64,000 nt of DNA from Oceanibium sediminis (GTDB taxonomy: Bacteria; Pseudomonadota; Alphaproteobacteria; Rhodobacterales; Rhodobacteraceae): positions 248,001-312,000 of the forward strand of contig NZ_QGNX01000004.1 in NCBI RefSeq assembly GCF_003265325.1, in the 5' to 3' direction. The notes under the pieces were generated by a model. That model was not told where the DNA came from, ran no database searches, and saw only the letters and a list, made by a program, of their open reading frames with translations. Position numbers and translations under genes: made by a program. This document shows, in pieces, positions 58,821-64,000 of the stretch. The first letter of the stretch is position 1, and each line of letters starts with the position of its first letter.

Positions 58821-60163
58821 CCGCCCGCCGGTGCGCCGGTCACACCCAGCGCTTCAGAAATGCGTTGCATCGGGGCGGAATGGGGCCGCGCGTCCAGGTA
58901 GGCGTTCACCAGCCGACGCGCCGCCCGTGTCTGCCCCGCCGCGATGGTGGTGTCCACGAGCAGGATCTCAAGCATGTCGCGCTGCGCGATACTGCCCCCC
59001 ATGGCGGGGAAGTCGTAACGCGCGTCCCTCAGGATCTGTGCCGCCGCGCCATGCCGCCCCGCGCGCCGGGCCTGCATGGCCTGTGACAGCGGCAGGCAGA
59101 TCCGAGCGCTGGCGATCCGGTCGAACGATGTGCCGCCCGCTGCATAATCCGACAAGTCCCGCGCGAGGCGGCCGAGCGCCGTATCCTCCCCTGCCATGGC
59201 AAGCGCGATGAGCAGGTGGACATCGGCGAAGGTCAGGGCGCGATCCTCAGCAAGGTGCGCGCAGTTCTGCACCAGGTCCTGCCAGCGGCTTGCGCAGTCG
59301 CCCCCCGCCGCGTCCACCCGGTAAAGAAGCGAAGCGCAGTTCGACATCTCCAGGTAGCCCACCGGGGCGGTCGGGGCGAGGCGGTGATCGTAGTAGGCCA
59401 GAACCTGGTCCATGTCGCCGGTTTCGTAGTGAAACAGCGCCTCATGCCACCAGAGGTGATGGCGCATGGGCCCGCGATCCTGCCAGTAGCTTTCGGGTTT
59501 CTGCATCCAGGCGATCCCGTCGGACAGGTCGCCGCGCGCCTCCATCACGTGGGCGACGGAATGGACGCACCACAGGTCATCCGGCGCAAGCTCCGCGCCA
59601 CGGCGGCCCAGCCTTTCTGCGCGGGCGTAGGCGCCCGCCTCCTCCAGCGCCATGCAGGCCATGCCGTAGACGATCCCCGCGCCGGGAATGTCGTCATGCC
59701 AGTCCGTCAGCGCGCGGGCCATTGTGGTGCGCAGCACCTCGGGGCTGCCGAAGAAGATGGCGTTCACGTGCTGTAGCCTGAGCGCCAGCAGGTCGTGGGG
59801 CGCATCGACCAGCAGCCCGTCCAGCGCGGTTTGCGCGGCGCGCAGGTCCCCCGCCGCCCAGCAGGACAGTGCGTGGATCAGCTGGCGTTCCCGCGCCGTC
59901 GCCCCGCCGGAGTGTGCCGCCGCCTTTGAAAGGGCGTCTTTCGCGCGCGGGATCATCGACTGCTGGCGGTTCAGGATGAACAGCGCCCCCTTCAGCGCCC
60001 AGGCGCCGGGGCATTCGGGATCCTGCGCCAGCACCTTGTCGATGCGAGCCATGGTATCGGCGCGGTATGTCAGGAATCGCTCGATCGTGTCGAACAACAG
60101 CTGTGCGGTGTTTTCGCTGGCGGCGGTCCAGTGGACGCCCCTGGAATCGGCAATTCGCACCAT
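58817..60163 (-). CDS. TPR protein of the TTC38 type, 448 aa
   Basis: An all-helical repeat protein. Helix-turn-helix units of about 34 residues occur throughout (for example AWALKGALFILNRQQ, LIHALSCWAAGDLRAAQTALDGLL, CVHSVAHVMEARGDLSDGIAWM, HLWWHEALFHYETGDMDQVLAYYD). The HLWWH-A-L-F and AHVME segments match the TTC38 family, conserved from bacteria to animals and of unknown function. Cytoplasmic; no catalytic motif. AGGGGG precedes the ATG. It overlaps the convergent gene's stop by 3-4 bp. Confidence 0.83.
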   Translation of the reverse strand: MVRIADSRGVHWTAASENTAQLLFDTIERFLTYRADTMARIDKVLAQDPECPGAWALKGALFILNRQQSMIPRAKDALSKAAAHSGGATARERQLIHALSCWAAGDLRAAQTALDGLLVDAPHDLLALRLQHVNAIFFGSPEVLRTTMARALTDWHDDIPGAGIVYGMACMALEEAGAYARAERLGRRGAELAPDDLWCVHSVAHVMEARGDLSDGIAWMQKPESYWQDRGPMRHHLWWHEALFHYETGDMDQVLAYYDHRLAPTAPVGYLEMSNCASLLYRVDAAGGDCASRWQDLVQNCAHLAEDRALTFADVHLLIALAMAGEDTALGRLARDLSDYAAGGTSFDRIASARICLPLSQAMQARRAGRHGAAAQILRDARYDFPAMGGSIAQRDMLEILLVDTTIAAGQTRAARRLVNAYLDARPHSAPMQRISEALGVTGAPAGG

Positions 60164-60245
60164 GGCGGCACCCCCTTTTCAAACATCATAGCATGGATTG
60201 CGGCACCGGTCGGGACCGGCGCGCAAAGGTCAGTCCCGATTGGCT

Positions 60246-60256
60246 CCCCCCCCCCC
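60246..60256. repeat. C11 homopolymer upstream of the TPR gene
   Basis: Eleven C, the mirror of the G11 run at 4462-4472. It lies about 85 bp upstream of the TPR start and about 125 bp upstream of the ABC ATPase start, in the shared divergent gap. A slippage-prone tract or a consensus artefact. Confidence 0.6.
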
Positions 60257-60317
60257 TGTAGGGCGGGTTTTCCCGAGCCTCGTGCACGGAACGTCACGCG
60301 CCGAAGCGACAGCACGC

Positions 60318-60349
60318 TTGACTCTAGGTAAACTTTAGTGAACTTTACC
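60318..60349 (+). promoter_or_regulatory. Promoter -35 with 23-bp operator palindrome for the second sugar ABC operon
   Basis: TTGACT (60318-60323) is a good -35. Right after it lies an imperfect 23-bp palindrome, 60327-60349, with perfect outer arms GGTAAA / TTTACC and inner TT...AA symmetry; it also contains AACTTTA twice, 10 bp apart. An operator over the promoter spacer and -10 is typical of repressor control. No regulator gene for it lies in the window. Confidence 0.65.
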
Positions 60350-60381
60350 AATCACGGAATTGAAGATCCTTGGGAGGGGAA

Positions 60382-61449
60382 ATGTCAGGCGTAACGCTGA
60401 AGAAAGTTCGCAAGGATTACGGGTCCGTCGTGGCCATCCCTTCGCTTGACCTGGAAATCGAGAACGGCGAATTCTGCGTCTTCGTCGGACCTTCGGGATG
60501 TGGCAAGTCCACCTTGCTGCGCACCATCGCCGGGCTAGAGGATCTGACCGAAGGCCAGATCGTGATCGGCGATCAGGACGTGAGCGACCGCCACCCCGGC
60601 CAGCGCGGCGTTGCGATGGTGTTCCAGAACTACGCGCTCTACCCCCATATGAGCGTGCGTCAGAACATGGCCTACGCCCTGCGGCTGGCCGGGGAACCCA
60701 AGGCGGAGATCAAGAAGAAGGTCGACCGCGCCGCCGAGATCCTGGGCCTGGAAGCCTATCTTGATCGCAAGCCCGCCGAACTGTCCGGCGGTCAGCGCCA
60801 GCGCGTGGCGATCGGGCGGGCCATCGTGCGCAACCCCAAGGTCTTCCTGTTCGACGAGCCGCTATCCAACCTGGACGCGGAATTGCGCACGCGGATGCGC
60901 CTTGAGCTGTCTGAGCTGCACCAAGCCCTTGGCACGACGATGATCTACGTCACCCACGACCAGGTCGAGGCGATGACACTGGCCGACAAGATCGTCGTGC
61001 TGCGCGCGGGGCGGATCGAACAGGTGGGCAGACCGCTGGAGCTGTATGACGACCCGGTCAACAAGTTCGTGGCCGGCTTCCTCGGCTCGCCCAGCATGAA
61101 CTTCCTGCCCGCCCGCTGGGCCGATGGCCGACTGGTGCTGGAGGATCTTGAGGGCGCGACGCTGTCCATGGCCGCCAAGGCGCCGGAAAGCGGCAAGGCC
61201 ATTGTCGGCATCCGCCCCGAACACCTTGAAATCGGCCCCGAGGGCGCGCCGCTGAAGCTGCGCTCGGTCGAGCAGCTGGGCGGCGTCACCTATGGCTACG
61301 CGATCCTGCCCTCGGGCCAGGAATTCTGCGTCGACCTGAAGGGGCGGCGCGATATCCGCGCGGGCGACACGGTGACCCTGGTCATCCCGGAAACGCACGC
61401 GCTGGTGTTCGACGCGGAAACCGAGAACCGGATCCGGCCGTCGAAATAA
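60382..61449 (+). CDS. Sugar-type ABC ATP-binding protein (UgpC/MalK-like), 355 aa
   Basis: Walker A GPSGCGKST, Q loop FQNYALYPHMSV, signature LSGGQRQR, Walker B VFLFDEPLSNLDAE, H loop VTHDQVEAMTLAD, then the C-terminal OB domain (GSPSMNFLPA, GIRPEHLEIG). GGGAGGGG precedes the ATG. First gene of a second importer operon; unusually the ATPase comes before the binding protein. Paralogue of 47603-48745. Confidence 0.92.
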   Translation: MSGVTLKKVRKDYGSVVAIPSLDLEIENGEFCVFVGPSGCGKSTLLRTIAGLEDLTEGQIVIGDQDVSDRHPGQRGVAMVFQNYALYPHMSVRQNMAYALRLAGEPKAEIKKKVDRAAEILGLEAYLDRKPAELSGGQRQRVAIGRAIVRNPKVFLFDEPLSNLDAELRTRMRLELSELHQALGTTMIYVTHDQVEAMTLADKIVVLRAGRIEQVGRPLELYDDPVNKFVAGFLGSPSMNFLPARWADGRLVLEDLEGATLSMAAKAPESGKAIVGIRPEHLEIGPEGAPLKLRSVEQLGGVTYGYAILPSGQEFCVDLKGRRDIRAGDTVTLVIPETHALVFDAETENRIRPSK

Positions 61450-61480
61450 TCGATACTCTAAAACAACTTGGGAGGATAAA

Positions 61481-62725
61481 ATGACAAAATCATTCTGGTT
61501 GCGCAGCACCGCGGTGGCACTTGCACTGGGGCTGAGCGGGGGCGCGACGTCCGCCGAAACCCTGCGCGTCTATTTCAACGCCGGTCACGGCTATGACACC
61601 TACATGGACGCCATTGCCGAGTTCGAGGCGGACAACCCCGGCTGGGAAGTCCAGTTCGAGAAATTCCAGTGGCCCGACCTGCGCACCAAGCTTGTAGCGG
61701 ATTTCGCCGCCGACAACGCGCCCGACCTGGTGGCGAACCCCGGCGGCTGGGTGCCGGAATTCGCCTTCAAGGACCTGCTGACGCCGCTGGACGAGTTGGC
61801 CGCGCGGGATCAGGCAGAGTTCGACTTTCCCGGCGACTGGTTCGACAGCGCCGTTGCCCAGAACACCATCAACGACCAGATCTACGGCCTGCAGATCCAC
61901 CTGACCTGCGCGACGCTTGTCTACAACAAGGACATGCTGGCCGATGCCGGGTACGACGCGCCCCCCACCACCTGGGAGGAGTTCCGCGAAGTGGCCAAGG
62001 CGACCACCAAGCCCGGTGTCTTCGGCTTCGCACCGAACTCCGCCTTCATCTATTACTGGCCCTGGGTGTTCCAGAACGGTGGTGAGTATTACAACTCGGA
62101 AATCGGCGAGGTCGGGATCGGCTCGGACGCGTCGATCGAGGCGCTGCAGTTCCTGGCCGACCTGATCCACGAAGACCGCTCTGCCCCCGTGCCGGTGGCG
62201 GGTGCCGACTACGAGGGGCCGCAGAAGCTGTTCACCTCTGAGCGCGCGGCGATGATCCTGACCGGCCCCTGGGACATCAACCCGATCCGCACCGGCAACC
62301 CGGAACTGAACTGGGGCGTCGCCCCGTCGCTGACGAACGCGGAGCAGGCCACGATCCAGGGCGGTGTCGCGCTGTCGATCCCGAAGGGGGCGACCCACCC
62401 GGACATGGCATGGGAGCTGGCAAAGCGGCTGACCTCTCTCGAGGTCGAGGTCGAAACCTCGCTGCAATACTCGATGACCATGCCGCGCAAGTCCTGGCTG
62501 GCCGATGAACGGGTCCAGGCGGATCCGCTGCTGGGCCAGTTCGGGTCCTGCCTGCCCTACTCGCAGCCCGTACAGCTGCCGCTGTCCCTGACCGGCAAGT
62601 ACGACCCGGCCGTCGATACGGTGATCCAGACGGCCTTCGAGGAGGTGCTCTATTCCAACGAGCCCGCCGCCGACGTCCTGCCCGAGGCCGCGGCCGAGGC
62701 GAACAAGATCATCGCCGGCAAGTGA
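61481..62725 (+). CDS. Family-1 ABC sugar-type substrate-binding protein, 414 aa
   Basis: Sec signal peptide (MTKSFWLRSTAVALALGLSGG, cleavage near TSAE), then LRVYFNAGHGYDTY and FEADNPGWEVQFEKF of the COG1653 family, with NKDMLADAGYDAPPTTWEEF in the hinge region. Binds an unidentified sugar or sugar-like ligand in the periplasm. Good GGGAGG upstream, 31 bp after the ATPase. Confidence 0.92.
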   Translation: MTKSFWLRSTAVALALGLSGGATSAETLRVYFNAGHGYDTYMDAIAEFEADNPGWEVQFEKFQWPDLRTKLVADFAADNAPDLVANPGGWVPEFAFKDLLTPLDELAARDQAEFDFPGDWFDSAVAQNTINDQIYGLQIHLTCATLVYNKDMLADAGYDAPPTTWEEFREVAKATTKPGVFGFAPNSAFIYYWPWVFQNGGEYYNSEIGEVGIGSDASIEALQFLADLIHEDRSAPVPVAGADYEGPQKLFTSERAAMILTGPWDINPIRTGNPELNWGVAPSLTNAEQATIQGGVALSIPKGATHPDMAWELAKRLTSLEVEVETSLQYSMTMPRKSWLADERVQADPLLGQFGSCLPYSQPVQLPLSLTGKYDPAVDTVIQTAFEEVLYSNEPAADVLPEAAAEANKIIAGK

Positions 62726-62783
62726 TGCCAACCGCCTCGGCGCACACGCGCCGGGGCCCCACTGCAAGCCGAAAGAACGGGCC

Positions 62784-63662
62784 ATGACCTACCGACAGCG
62801 CCGCGCACTGACAGCCTATGCCTTTCTGTCGCCAGCGATCGTCTATTTCCTGATCTTCTTCTTCTGGCCGATCGCGATCGAATTCTGGGCCAGCTTCCGC
62901 ACCGGGCAACCGCTGATCGGCGAGTCCACCTACGCGGGGTTCACGAATTACATCGCCATCGTGACGGACAAACTGGCGATCAAGGCGGTCAGCGCGACGA
63001 TGATCTATGCCATCGGCTCCACCGTGTTCACGCTGGTGATCGCGCTTGGCCTCGCCTCGATCCTGGCGGGGCCGCTGAAGGCGCGCAACACGATCCGCGC
63101 GATCCTGTTCTTTCCCTACATCGTGTCCTTCGTGATTTCCGCGCTGATGTGGAAGTCCATTCTGGACCCCTATACCGGGCTCTTGAACGCCGCCCTGCTG
63201 AAGCTGGGCCTGCCGCCGCAATACTGGCTGACCGATCCGGACGCCGCGATCTGGGTGTTGGTCGCCGTGTCCGTGTGGAAGGACATCGGCTACGCTGTGC
63301 TGATCTACATTGCCGCTATCCAGGGCATTCCGAGCCACCTGTACCAAGCGGCCGAGCTGGACGGCGCGCGCCGCTTCCAACTGTTCCGCGACATCACGCT
63401 GCCGCTTCTGATGCCCACGACGTTGTTCCTGGCCGTGGTGATCATGATCGCCTCGATGCAGGAAATGGCCCTGCCCTACTTGATGACCGGAGGCGGCCCG
63501 GCCAATGCGACGCGGCTTTACTCGCTGCACGTCTACGAAACCGCCTTCCAGGGGCTGAACATCGGCTACGCCTCGGCGCTTTCCTTCGCGATGTTCCTGC
63601 TGATCCTGCTGATCACCTGGGTGCAGTTCAAGCTGCTCAACCGCGACATCCGCCACGTATAG
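62784..63662 (+). CDS. Sugar-type ABC permease (MalF/UgpA-like), 292 aa
   Basis: Six TM segments with EAA loop YQAAELDGARRFQLFRDITLP. Follows the binding protein by 58 bp and precedes the second permease by 9 bp. Confidence 0.92.
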   Translation: MTYRQRRALTAYAFLSPAIVYFLIFFFWPIAIEFWASFRTGQPLIGESTYAGFTNYIAIVTDKLAIKAVSATMIYAIGSTVFTLVIALGLASILAGPLKARNTIRAILFFPYIVSFVISALMWKSILDPYTGLLNAALLKLGLPPQYWLTDPDAAIWVLVAVSVWKDIGYAVLIYIAAIQGIPSHLYQAAELDGARRFQLFRDITLPLLMPTTLFLAVVIMIASMQEMALPYLMTGGGPANATRLYSLHVYETAFQGLNIGYASALSFAMFLLILLITWVQFKLLNRDIRHV

Positions 63663-63671
63663 GAGGCAAAC

Positions 63672-64000
63672 ATGGCCCATAAACATACCTATTCCGCGGC
63701 GTCGCGGTTCTGGATCTACCCCGTGATGATCGTGTTCGTGCTGCTGGCGATGCTGCCGTTCCTCTACATGGTGTCCCTGTCGCTTCAGAGCGACGCGGAG
63801 ATGTTCTCCGGCCAGGTCGTGGTGATCCCCGAGGAATTGCAGTTCACCAACTACGTCACGATCTGGGAAAAGGCGCCCTTCGCGCGGTTCATCCTGAACT
63901 CCTTCATCGTGGCGGGCACCATCGCGTTCCTGCACGTGCTGTTCGACCCGCTGATCGGCTACGTGTTCGCGAAGATGGAGTTTCCGGGCAAGCGGTTCAT
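63672..64000 (+). CDS. Sugar-type ABC permease (MalG/UgpE-like), N-terminal part, cut by window end
   Basis: First 109 codons of the partner permease: MAHKHTYSAASRFWIYPV, TM1 IVFVLLAMLPFLYMVSLSL, then the family-typical LQFTNYVTIWEKAPFARFILNSFIVAG. AGGAGG lies 5 bp upstream of the ATG. The EAA loop and C-terminus lie beyond the window. Confidence 0.9.
   Translation, partial: MAHKHTYSAASRFWIYPVMIVFVLLAMLPFLYMVSLSLQSDAEMFSGQVVVIPEELQFTNYVTIWEKAPFARFILNSFIVAGTIAFLHVLFDPLIGYVFAKMEFPGKRF

Noticed and set aside
1-64000. CRISPR array, phage defence system or prophage
   Set aside because: No regularly spaced repeats, no cas, nuclease-helicase or phage structural genes were seen.

Overview
The window looks like a chromosomal segment of a GC-rich alphaproteobacterium, most likely a Rhodobacterales (Roseobacter-group) heterotroph. 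This is inferred from the high GC content, the dense solute-binding ABC transporters, opine-oxidase-like and dimethylglycine/sarcosine-style oxidoreductases, the frequent TTG/GTG starts with clear ribosome binding sites, and the dabB-dabA bicarbonate system. No species can be named from sequence alone. There is no integrase, no complete insertion sequence and no CRISPR array. The only RNA gene seen is one tRNA-Arg.

Layout. 0-5.6 kb: the start of a carotenoid-oxygenase-like gene, four alpha/beta hydrolases, and a LysR/LysE pair; a 37-bp site lies at the LysR/LysE promoter and again in front of the fourth hydrolase. 5.7-8.2 kb: an autotransporter-type barrel protein, a non-coding stretch and tRNA-Arg. 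8.2-14 kb: a VOC protein, a D-amino-acid-dehydrogenase-like flavoenzyme, an MFS carrier and an unusual crotonase. 13-18 kb: a LysR gene divergent from dabB-dabA (inorganic carbon uptake). 18-24 kb: an exported rhodanese, a LysM protein and an RND efflux pair. 24-53.6 kb: a large catabolic island (below). 53.7-54.7 kb: a decayed enolase-superfamily gene. 54.7-57.7 kb: copA-cueR with a textbook 19-bp-spacer CueR promoter. 57.9-60.2 kb: a protein made of two copies of one unrecognised domain, convergent with a TPR protein. 60.3-64 kb: a second sugar-type ABC importer, cut by the window end.

The catabolic island is the most interesting part. It has an amino-acid-type ABC importer, an aldo/keto reductase fused to a Rid domain, an AcoX/NAD-kinase-like protein, a divergent split glycine-decarboxylase-like pair (gcvPA/gcvPB without gcvT or gcvH), two paralogous DAO-type flavoenzymes, an HcnA-HcnB fusion, two DHDPS-family lyases, four SDRs, an old-yellow-enzyme homologue, a TIM-barrel isomerase, a hydroxyacyl-CoA-dehydrogenase-like protein, a sugar-type ABC importer, a NodB-type deacetylase and an IclR regulator. 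Six copies of one operator, built from GTKCGC half-sites with 3- and 4-bp spacers, lie in front of its transcription units, including the gap next to the IclR gene. I infer one IclR-controlled regulon. The gene set fits breakdown of an N-substituted (opine-like or amino-sugar-acid-like) compound: import, oxidative C-N cleavage by the HcnABC-like complex, removal of reactive imines, PLP-dependent processing of the amino part, and reduction or aldol cleavage of the carbon part. The substrate is not determined by the sequence.
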